Shown here in pieces: positions 1 to 5,729 of a stretch of DNA of 8,054 bases. Positions within the stretch are counted from its first letter, which is position 1. The number at the start of each line of letters is the position of its first letter. The stretch comes from Clostridia bacterium (GTDB lineage Bacteria; Bacillota_A; Clostridia; Oscillospirales; Acutalibacteraceae): NCBI GenBank assembly GCA_024699005.1, contig JAILQN010000208.1, forward strand, positions 1-8,054, written 5' to 3'. The notes beneath the pieces are model-generated. The model was not told the origin of the DNA and searched no databases. It saw nothing but the letters and a program-made list of their open reading frames with translations. The position numbers and the translations under genes were made by a program.

Positions 1-36
1 GCTCGCGCCGCGGTGAAATCAAAGGCCTGCGCCTTT

Positions 37-126
37 GGTGAAATGAAAATCCGTCCGTCACCCGCTGCAGGCGGATTTCGTTGAAAAAAGTGCTTTTGTC
101 CGTCAGACAAAAGACGCTTTTTTCAT
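37..126. repeat. REP-like intergenic hairpin repeat, copy 1
   Basis: This element begins GGTGAAATGAAA, carries a hairpin with arms AAATCCG (47-53) and CGGATTT (72-78), and ends in a second hairpin built on CTTTTGTC (93-100) and GACAAAAG (106-113). A closely similar element with the same order of parts lies at 2621-2708. A further small hairpin, AAAGGC/GCCTTT (21-36), precedes it and is also followed by GGTGAAAT, which suggests a modular repeat made of stacked hairpins. The two long copies are clearly homologous by eye. That they belong to a genome-wide family is inference. Confidence 0.75.
84..123 (-). terminator. Intrinsic terminator of the dockerin gene
   Basis: A strong hairpin lies immediately past the stop codon of the minus-strand dockerin gene. 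The inner stem is 8 bp (93-100 with 106-113, loop CGTCA). The outer A-tract/T-tract stem pairs 84-90 with 117-123 across a small bulge. Read on the minus strand it ends in a run of six T (84-89). It is part of repeat copy 1, so the repeat may have been recruited as a terminator. Confidence 0.65.
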
Positions 127-2307
127 TTAATCCTCCGTAACGATTTGCCATTCATAAACCCATACGGTCTGCGCGCCGCAGCCGCAGAAGTAAATTCCGA
201 TCCTGTAGCTTTCATCCGGCATCTTCAGCGGTCTTTCCGAGGCCGGACCGCCGAAGGTACGGCTTACGTCTGCGGAGGGAATCCGGACCGGCTCATTGCC
301 CCAGTCGCCGATGGCGTCCACATGACAGTTTCCCGGTTCGCCTTTCTCTGCCGCGTCGAAATAAATTGAATCCACATATCTGCTTCCCAGTCCTATATCC
401 GGCCGGTCGCGCCTGACCCAGGCGTCGCCGCTCCAGTGGAAGTCTTTGTCGTTGCCGCCCATCTTAATAGACAGATGCATTTTTACGGTATCGCCGTCGC
501 GGATCACGGTGGGCGGTGCAGTGCAGGTGGCGGTGAACGTGGCGCTCTGGTAGTTGTCTTCCTCCCAGATGTATTCGTTTTTTATCGTGTGGGATTTCTC
601 CGACGCGGAATAGGTGGTGCGGTAAACGCCGGTATCCGTGTTATCGTTTTTTTCCACCCGGGTCTCCACCAGGACCCAGGCGTATTCCGGCGGGTAGGTA
701 AGGGGCGGTGTATCGAGAAGCCCCTCTTCCCGCAGCCAGTCCATAAACTCAGACCGGCGGTCAGGCCCCAGCGTGACCCATCGGAACAGCGCTTCTTCGA
801 TGAATTCGTCGTTTGTGCTCAATTCGTAGTTTTTGCCTTTACGGAAGCTGCCGTTGACCGTCAGGTATTCCTTGACGAGCATTTCGCGGATCGCAAGCAG
901 GGAACTGAGCTTATCAGTGACCCCGGGACGCTTTCCCTGGCTGCCCGGGCGGACCCAGTATATATCGTCCAGCAGGTTGTCGCTCTGCCAGGTCCGGACC
1001 AACTTCATCATCGCATCCTTTTTTGCGCTGATGTCTGCGCCGTGGGTCCAGCGCTGCTCGAATTTCGCCCGCAGTTCTTTTTCGCCCACGCCCTTGCTGC
1101 TCAGCCGGTTGGCGGCGCCCCGAAGCTGAGTGTAGATGATTGCCCAGTCGTCGTCCGAAACGTAGCCGTTCTTCTCCATTATACGCTTGTATGTGACGTA
1201 CTGCTCGTTCATCATGTCGTCAGCCCAGACGTCCGCCAGTTTGTCAACCAGCCCGGCGAACTTCTCCGTATAATTGACGGCGGGGAACATATTTTTTTCG
1301 ATGTTCTTGACGATCTCCAGCGCGGCGGTGGCGTAGTCCTTATCTTTCATGCTCTTGCGGATCGCCGCCTCGTGGTCGCCGAAGGACTGGGTGACCACGT
1401 CATCGCCTTCGCCTTTGAGGAATTTCCCGAGGAAGAACTCACCCGTGCCGCTGATCACCTTGGACCGCAGAGCCTCCATATCGCCGTCCACGGCGGCGGT
1501 AAATATTTCGCCCTTGGTGTCGTGGGAGAAGAGATAGCGGACTACCTCTCCGGCGTATTGGTTTTTGCCGAAGCCGTAGTTGTTCAGCGCGTCGCCGATC
1601 ATATCCGTCAACTGCGGCGTGATATCCGCCTCGGAGATGCGCCTGGACACGTCCTGCGCGGCGGCGCGGTCGCACCACAGCTCGATCTGTTTTTCCTCGC
1701 TGGGCTTTACGGCGCCGAAGATGCTGAAATGCAGCGTCCGGAAGCTCAGTTTGTTTTCCGTCAGCGCGTCGGGATCGGGCAGCAGATAGAAAGGCTCGTT
1801 GTCGTCGTTGAAATACACACCCGCGTATGACAGCTTTTCCTGTTCAGAAAGACCGTCGGGCAGATCGAATGTAATGGTTACGTAATCGTCAAGGATCACG
1901 TGGGAACCGTAACCGTCCGTGACGGAATCCAGCTGTAATATTTCATAATCGTCAGAACGGTAGGGGGCGAGGTCGTCGCCGGTCAGCGTGGCGCGCTGCA
2001 TTTCCGTGGTAATTGGCTCTAACGTTTCCAGTCTGGCGGAGGCGCGCAGGATCAGACGCGCGTCGTCGGCGCTCACCTTTCCGTCCCGGATGACGTCGGC
2101 GCATTTTGTCTGGTCCGCAGAAAGTTGTTCCAGCCTGGCGGAGGCGCGCAGAGCCAGACGGGCGTCGTCGGCGCTCACATTGCCGTCAAAATTGACGTCG
2201 CCGGCAATGAGCGCGGCAGCATCTGCCTGAAAATGCAGCGGAGCAAAAGTCGCAAGCATCACAAACACAAGAAAGAGAGATAATACGCGTTCAGGGATTC
2301 GTTTCAT
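127..2307 (-). CDS. Secreted dockerin-domain protein, function unknown
   Basis: This exported protein is probably tethered to cohesin-bearing scaffolds at the cell surface. The coordinates start at the second ATG (726 aa), 9-10 nt from AAAAGGAGGT (2317-2326). An ATG two codons upstream (2313) is only 3-4 nt from it. Residues below count from the 2313 ATG. Residues 3-33 form a signal peptide (KR, hydrophobic LSLFLVFVMLATF, AxA-like site). Residues 37-97 are a type I dockerin with two calcium loops. The first, DVNFDGNVSADD (39-50), is canonical. The second, DVIRDGKVSADD (73-84), has Ile where Asn/Asp is usual. Residues 105-203 look like a beta-sandwich, 205-535 a long soluble helical region, and 540-728 a Trp/Tyr-rich beta domain running from YAWVLVETRV to WVYEWQI. 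I see no glycoside hydrolase, peptidase or carbohydrate-binding motif. The dockerin call is firm; the function is unknown. Confidence 0.85.
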   Translation of the reverse strand: MKRIPERVLSLFLVFVMLATFAPLHFQADAAALIAGDVNFDGNVSADDARLALRASARLEQLSADQTKCADVIRDGKVSADDARLILRASARLETLEPITTEMQRATLTGDDLAPYRSDDYEILQLDSVTDGYGSHVILDDYVTITFDLPDGLSEQEKLSYAGVYFNDDNEPFYLLPDPDALTENKLSFRTLHFSIFGAVKPSEEKQIELWCDRAAAQDVSRRISEADITPQLTDMIGDALNNYGFGKNQYAGEVVRYLFSHDTKGEIFTAAVDGDMEALRSKVISGTGEFFLGKFLKGEGDDVVTQSFGDHEAAIRKSMKDKDYATAALEIVKNIEKNMFPAVNYTEKFAGLVDKLADVWADDMMNEQYVTYKRIMEKNGYVSDDDWAIIYTQLRGAANRLSSKGVGEKELRAKFEQRWTHGADISAKKDAMMKLVRTWQSDNLLDDIYWVRPGSQGKRPGVTDKLSSLLAIREMLVKEYLTVNGSFRKGKNYELSTNDEFIEEALFRWVTLGPDRRSEFMDWLREEGLLDTPPLTYPPEYAWVLVETRVEKNDNTDTGVYRTTYSASEKSHTIKNEYIWEEDNYQSATFTATCTAPPTVIRDGDTVKMHLSIKMGGNDKDFHWSGDAWVRRDRPDIGLGSRYVDSIYFDAAEKGEPGNCHVDAIGDWGNEPVRIPSADVSRTFGGPASERPLKMPDESYRIGIYFCGCGAQTVWVYEWQIVTED
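2029..2187 (-). repeat. Internal duplication encoding the two dockerin half-repeats
   Basis: Two 57-bp segments, 2029-2085 and 2131-2187, spaced 102 bp apart, match at 50 of 57 positions by my count. They encode the two copies of the SADDARLxLRASARLE half-repeat. Dockerins are normally two homologous half-repeats, but near identity at the DNA level suggests recent duplication or gene conversion within the gene. Confidence 0.75.
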
Positions 2308-2313
2308 TGTCAT

Positions 2314-2536
2314 CAGACCTCCTTTTAAGGTAAAACCGCATATTGTGACGTTGATAAAGCCGGCGTCTGTTTCAGCCGGTCCGCATTCGGGCCGTACAGA
2401 GTCGGCTCCCCGGCGAGGGGATGTTCTTTACAGACGGCGGCAAACGGGCCGTCGAAACCAAGTCAGACAAGCGCAACATTGAATTTTTGCATATACATTC
2501 CGGCCTGTTTCGGTGAAAAAGCCGTTTTATAAGTTT
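2314..2536 (-). other. Long structured 5' leader of the dockerin gene
   Basis: This stretch of about 220 nt lies between the predicted promoter and the start codon and holds no convincing gene. On the minus strand it contains several GC-rich potential stems, including GACGG...CCGTC, CCCC/GGGG around CTCGCC, and CCGGC...GCCGG. It ends in the strong ribosome binding site AAAAGGAGGT (2317-2326). A 12-codon open frame (2498 down to 2463) has only a weak ribosome binding site. I do not recognise a known riboswitch class. Whether the leader regulates anything is unknown. Confidence 0.4.
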
Positions 2537-2565
2537 ATTCTATCACAGGAGCAATGGAATTACAA
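2537..2565 (-). promoter_or_regulatory. Sigma-70-type promoter for the dockerin gene
   Basis: Read on the minus strand, TTGTAA (2560-2565) and TAGAAT (2537-2542) are separated by exactly 17 bp. A TG dinucleotide one base upstream of the -10 makes an extended -10 (TGATAGAAT). Transcription would start near 2530, giving the long leader described above. The match is good but not experimentally grounded. Confidence 0.55.
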
Positions 2566-2620
2566 CTCTTTTTCTGTTTACAGTGCGTGCCTTTATAATA
2601 CGTATTTAAACTGAATTTAT

Positions 2621-2708
2621 GGTGAAATGAAATCTGTCCTTTTACCGTTGAAGGCGGATTTCGCTGAAAAAATCGCTTTTGTCCGTTAGACAAAATACGC
2701 TTTTTCAT
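2621..2708. repeat. REP-like intergenic hairpin repeat, copy 2
   Basis: This is the second copy of the element at 37-126, in the same orientation. It starts GGTGAAATGAAA, has the shared block GGCGGATTTCG, and carries the TTTTGTC (2677-2683) / GACAAAA (2689-2695) hairpin flanked by A and T tracts, ending TTTTTCAT. It is less perfectly paired than copy 1. Together the two copies bracket the dockerin gene and its promoter. Confidence 0.75.
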
Positions 2709-2720
2709 CCCTTGAGGCAC

Positions 2721-2803
2721 AGCCGCTGCGGACTTCGCCGCTGAAAACGCTCCACCGGAGCGTTTTCTTAACGCGGCTCACCCTCTCAGGGTTCGAATCC
2801 CTT
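2721..2803 (+). other. Perfect hairpin plus tRNA T-arm-like fragment
   Basis: GAAAACGCTCC (2743-2753) and GGAGCGTTTTC (2757-2767) form a perfect 11-bp stem with a 3-nt loop. It is enclosed by AGCCGC (2721-2726) and GCGGCT (2773-2778). Just downstream, AGGGTTCGAATCCCT has the stem, the seven-base TTCGAAT loop and the conserved bases of a tRNA T-arm. No acceptor, D-arm or anticodon arm can be built upstream, so this is not a functional tRNA. It could be a tRNA remnant or part of a repeat that borrowed a tRNA 3' end. A minus-strand open frame through it is judged spurious. Confidence 0.5.
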
Positions 2804-2811
2804 CTTTTGTA

Positions 2812-2851
2812 AGCCAAAAAAACACCCGTGAAGGGTGTTTTTTGTTTGGCT
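2812..2851. terminator. Bidirectional intrinsic terminator
   Basis: The arms AAAAAACACCC and GGGTGTTTTTT form a perfect 11-bp stem around GTGAA. The pairing extends to AGCC/GGCT after a 3-nt bulge. T-runs occur on both strands, so it could stop transcription either way. It sits after the T-arm-like fragment just as the terminator at 7871-7910 sits after the real tRNA, and it is the first strong terminator beyond the 3' end of the TIR gene. Confidence 0.65.
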
Positions 2852-2960
2852 AAAGAATGCTGTTTTAACAAAATGAGGGAAATCGTTAAATCTTTGATAC
2901 ACCCCCCTGTCTGCCGGCATAACACTCCCTGGAAATGCGCAAAGTATAACCAATTGCCGT

Positions 2961-2991
2961 CAATCATGGAACCGTCCCCTGATTTTGATTG
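2961..2991. other. GGGGACGGTTCC-type motif within short inverted repeat
   Basis: On the minus strand the core reads AGGGGACGGTTCC. On the plus strand it is bounded by CAATCA (2961-2966) and TGATTG (2986-2991), a perfect 6-bp inverted repeat. From memory, GGGGACGGTTC is a widespread short repeat in many bacterial genomes, sometimes near IS200-like/RAYT transposases. No transposase gene is present in this window. Confidence 0.45.
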
Positions 2992-3055
2992 TGGTTGTGA
3001 TTGTTTTTCCTGGCAGGAGAAAGCTTACGGTTGATTTTTGACTGTAAGGCATCTG

Positions 3056-3121
3056 ACAATCAGAAGACTGCAGATGTTGCCGCGCAGTTTTTTCCGGCGG
3101 TTCTGCAACCGTCTTGATTGT
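3056..3121. repeat. Long imperfect palindrome downstream of the TIR gene
   Basis: The ends ACAATCA (3056-3062) and TGATTGT (3115-3121) are perfect inverted repeats. Inside them AGAC (3065-3068) pairs with GTCT (3111-3114), and GTTGC (3076-3080) with GCAAC (3105-3109). The whole 66 nt could fold as one interrupted hairpin. It lies 32 nt beyond the TIR gene's stop codon and could act as a weak terminator or mRNA 3'-end protector. It lacks a clean T-run directly after the stem. Confidence 0.45.
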
Positions 3122-3152
3122 TCCAGTTCGTCTCCGGTATCCGTAAACAGGA

Positions 3153-5495
3153 TCAACCGCAGGAGTTTTTTTGTTGTCCGAGCTGCAGAATAAGATCCTT
3201 CAATTCATCGCTTGCAGCGGAATCCAGCTTGTCCGTGTAGCCTTTTGCCTTTGACAGCAAAGCTGAAGCTGTCTCTTGCGAATCGTTTTTGTTTGTTTTG
3301 TTTGCATCTGACATAACCTTAGCAGTAACATAATACAATTCTGCGGCGCCTAATGAATCTACCTTATCCGGCGCTGCCTTTTCTAATTCCTGTATGGCGC
3401 GAAGCAGATAGGGGAGCGCCGGCTCCGTATCCTTTTTGTATAAAAACACTTTTCCACAGTCGTAATTCGCTTTTGAAATCTCTGCAGCATCTGCTTTCTT
3501 ATCGATCAGCAATTCGAGATTCCTGTGATAACACGTAAAAGCAGCGTCATACTGTTCAATTTCGAGATAGCTCGCGCCTAAACGTCTGCGGCTTGTAAGC
3601 GTTTCAAAATGAGCTTCCCCTAATTCCTCCGTACGCAATGCCAGCGCTTTCTGATGGCATAAAACTGCATCGTCAAAGTGTCTCATGTTATAATACGTTG
3701 CGCCAAGATTACTGTAAAGTCTTGCCTGAATACCATTCCGGTTCCCGCATTTAATCTCATTGCAGACTGAAATCCCTTTTTTTAATGTTGACTCCGCCAA
3801 AGAAAACTGCTCTAAAAACTTTTCATCTTTATTGTAAGCCTGTGTGAAATGGGTAAACTGATAAGTATTTCTGGCCCCAAAAAGAAGCCAATAGGCGTAA
3901 TCATTTAAGTATCTTCCTATTGCAAGATATAATTTGCACGTCAACAGGCTTGATTCTTTGATTTCATCTGCCAAATACTCGGCGAGAAGCGCTGCATTCT
4001 GCCGCTGCGGAATAGAATCCAACGATTTTATATCCAGATAAGATATAATAGATGCAAAATAACCGGAAAGCTCCTCTAACTGTTTCGGACGCTTTTCTTT
4101 TGTCATAGAATGAATGATAGGATGCAGTCCGATAATTCCTTTGTTGTTTTGCACCCACCCTCTCTTGACAAGTTGATCTACAAAGGTCATTGTTCCTTCG
4201 GGTGTCCACAGCCGAAACTGACGTTTTGAAATGCCGAAATTGGGGACAAAAGACAACTCCTGCATAATCCGCATTTCTTCTGATGACAATTCTGTCATCT
4301 GAAACAATTCGGAAATGTGTTCATCGATCGTTTGATAACTGTGCTTATACGCGATTTTTTCGTTTGTGTTCAATATCACGGAACCTTTACTGAATAATCT
4401 TTCATATAGCTCTTTCGGCAGCATACCGGTCGCATTCAGATACAACGCGATCAGCTTTATTGTCAGGACATGTCCACCCGTCACTTCAATAATTTTATTG
4501 ATATATCTTGTATCTTCCTCTGAGCCTGAAAAATCTTCATAATACTGTAAGAATAATGCCTTCTGATTTTCAAAAGACATTATATCTTCCATCCGCAACT
4601 CCGGATAATCATCAAAATGATATCTTGTCGTAATCAGAACTCTGCAATCCAATTGGTCCAGTGATTCCAATCCTTCATAGTCTAATACGTTCAATCCATC
4701 AAAAACCAGAATTGTTTCACGACGCAGGTTTTTTAACAAAGACAGCTTTTTTTGATACAGGATAGACATTACGTCTTCCGTCGATTTTGATTCTGCGCCT
4801 TCATCGATTATTTCCTCATCATCCAATCCTTCCAGAGGAATCATGGATATCGCCTGAGAAATACTCCCCGGGCAACTGTTGTAAGAGACAACGTCAAGTT
4901 TATTATTATCCATCAATGATTTGATGTAGCTTTTAGCCAATGCTGATTTTCCCATCCCCCCCATGCCGCTGATACAGACCACATTGTTGATCGAAAACAA
5001 CTGATCCAATCGCTCCAAGACTTCAGCTTCAAAATGAATGCTGACAGCAGGCTTTTCGTACTTTTGAGCAAGCCGTATTGTTTTTCCTTTTGTGGTGTCG
5101 TTCCTGCTGATAATAAAGTCGGCCAATCGTTCTGCTGTTTGTTTGAGAGAATTGTCTATCGGGATTACCTGCACGTTGCACAAATAAAACTTAAATGAAT
5201 TTGTCTGGTTCTCCCCGTCAAGATTGACGGGGAGAATGTATTTGTGATTCGAAACAGCCAGATCCAGTTCTTTGGACACAAAATCAGAACTCATGCTCTC
5301 CTTGGATAATAAGAGAACGAAGACAAAACAGTCCGAGATAGCATCGAAAATCTCTGTGGAATAGTTTGATCCAAACGGGATTGAATGAGGCGCCATCCAA
5401 CAGAGGATACCTTTATCGGAAAGAACTTCTCTGACCAATTCCGCTTCTTTAATGTTTTCTGTCGAATAGCTGATAAACACATATTTGTTTTTCAT
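3153..5495 (-). CDS. TIR / NB-ARC / TPR protein (bacterial NLR-like receptor)
   Basis: A predicted cytoplasmic STAND-type defence receptor of 780 aa. The TIR domain spans residues 4-115 and has FISYST (8-12 region), CWMAPHSIPFGSNYS (32-46) and KELDLA (75-80). Glu76 sits where TIR NADases place their catalytic Glu. The NB-ARC-like NTPase follows: Walker A GMGGMGKS (177-184), Walker B ILVFDG (262-267), an RVLITTR sensor-type strand (285-291), and TGGHVLTIKLIA (339-350) in the GLPL position without its proline. LHPIIH (457-462) resembles the MHD-type winged-helix motif. TPR helices cover about 590-705 (SNLGATYYNMRHFDDAV, YDAAFTCYHRNLELL). There are no membrane segments. The start has AAAGAGG (5506-5512) about 10 nt upstream. 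By family logic, ligand binding by the TPRs would trigger NTP-dependent oligomerisation and TIR activity such as NAD+ cleavage. The gene is A+T-richer than its flanks, which suggests transfer. The domain call is firm; the antiphage role is inferred. Confidence 0.92.
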   Translation of the reverse strand: MKNKYVFISYSTENIKEAELVREVLSDKGILCWMAPHSIPFGSNYSTEIFDAISDCFVFVLLLSKESMSSDFVSKELDLAVSNHKYILPVNLDGENQTNSFKFYLCNVQVIPIDNSLKQTAERLADFIISRNDTTKGKTIRLAQKYEKPAVSIHFEAEVLERLDQLFSINNVVCISGMGGMGKSALAKSYIKSLMDNNKLDVVSYNSCPGSISQAISMIPLEGLDDEEIIDEGAESKSTEDVMSILYQKKLSLLKNLRRETILVFDGLNVLDYEGLESLDQLDCRVLITTRYHFDDYPELRMEDIMSFENQKALFLQYYEDFSGSEEDTRYINKIIEVTGGHVLTIKLIALYLNATGMLPKELYERLFSKGSVILNTNEKIAYKHSYQTIDEHISELFQMTELSSEEMRIMQELSFVPNFGISKRQFRLWTPEGTMTFVDQLVKRGWVQNNKGIIGLHPIIHSMTKEKRPKQLEELSGYFASIISYLDIKSLDSIPQRQNAALLAEYLADEIKESSLLTCKLYLAIGRYLNDYAYWLLFGARNTYQFTHFTQAYNKDEKFLEQFSLAESTLKKGISVCNEIKCGNRNGIQARLYSNLGATYYNMRHFDDAVLCHQKALALRTEELGEAHFETLTSRRRLGASYLEIEQYDAAFTCYHRNLELLIDKKADAAEISKANYDCGKVFLYKKDTEPALPYLLRAIQELEKAAPDKVDSLGAAELYYVTAKVMSDANKTNKNDSQETASALLSKAKGYTDKLDSAASDELKDLILQLGQQKNSCG

Positions 5496-5531
5496 TATCC
5501 ATATGCCTCTTTCGATTCTTTCTCGTTTATT

Positions 5532-5560
5532 AATATAAATTAGAATAATAATTTTGTCAA
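5532..5560 (-). promoter_or_regulatory. Near-consensus promoter of the TIR-NLR gene
   Basis: Read on the minus strand, a perfect TTGACA -35 (5555-5560) is followed by a 17-bp A+T-rich spacer and TATATT (5532-5537), one base off consensus. Transcription would start near 5525, giving a leader of about 30 nt. Such a strong unadorned promoter suggests constitutive expression, with control exerted at the protein level. Confidence 0.75.
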
Positions 5561-5672
5561 TAACATCTTAATTCAAGAATGAGAAAAGATGGTCAGGCTT
5601 GTTATCGGGTTCGCACGGAATACTGCTGCGGATGATTCGGTATCTCATTATTCGATAATCTAATAATAATTA

Positions 5673-5701
5673 TTGCAAATAGCTCTGAGACGTGGTACAA
5701 T
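5673..5701 (+). promoter_or_regulatory. Promoter of the murQ-murK operon
   Basis: TTGCAA (5673-5678) and TACAAT (5696-5701) are separated by 17 bp, with transcription predicted to start near 5708, about 22 nt before murQ. An inverted repeat ATTAT-TCG-ATAAT (5647-5659) lies 13 bp upstream of the -35 and could be an operator, but no regulator gene is present to support this. The promoter diverges from the TIR promoter within a 234-bp spacer. Confidence 0.65.
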
Positions 5702-5729
5702 CGAATCGATATAGGATAAAGGGAGATGT

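Noticed and set aside
436..1830. A 464-codon plus-strand open frame opposite the dockerin gene
   Set aside because: It is an antisense shadow of a G+C-rich gene with no ribosome binding site or recognisable domain. The minus-strand product has a signal peptide, dockerin loops and a strong ribosome binding site.
2463..2498. An 11-residue leader peptide frame upstream of the dockerin gene
   Set aside because: It has only a weak ribosome binding site and no run of regulatory codons, so it is not supported as a gene.
2686..2967. A 93-codon minus-strand open frame containing RRDSNPE
   Set aside because: The RDSNP string is what the reverse strand of a tRNA T-arm encodes. The frame runs through a hairpin and a terminator, so it is a repeat artefact.
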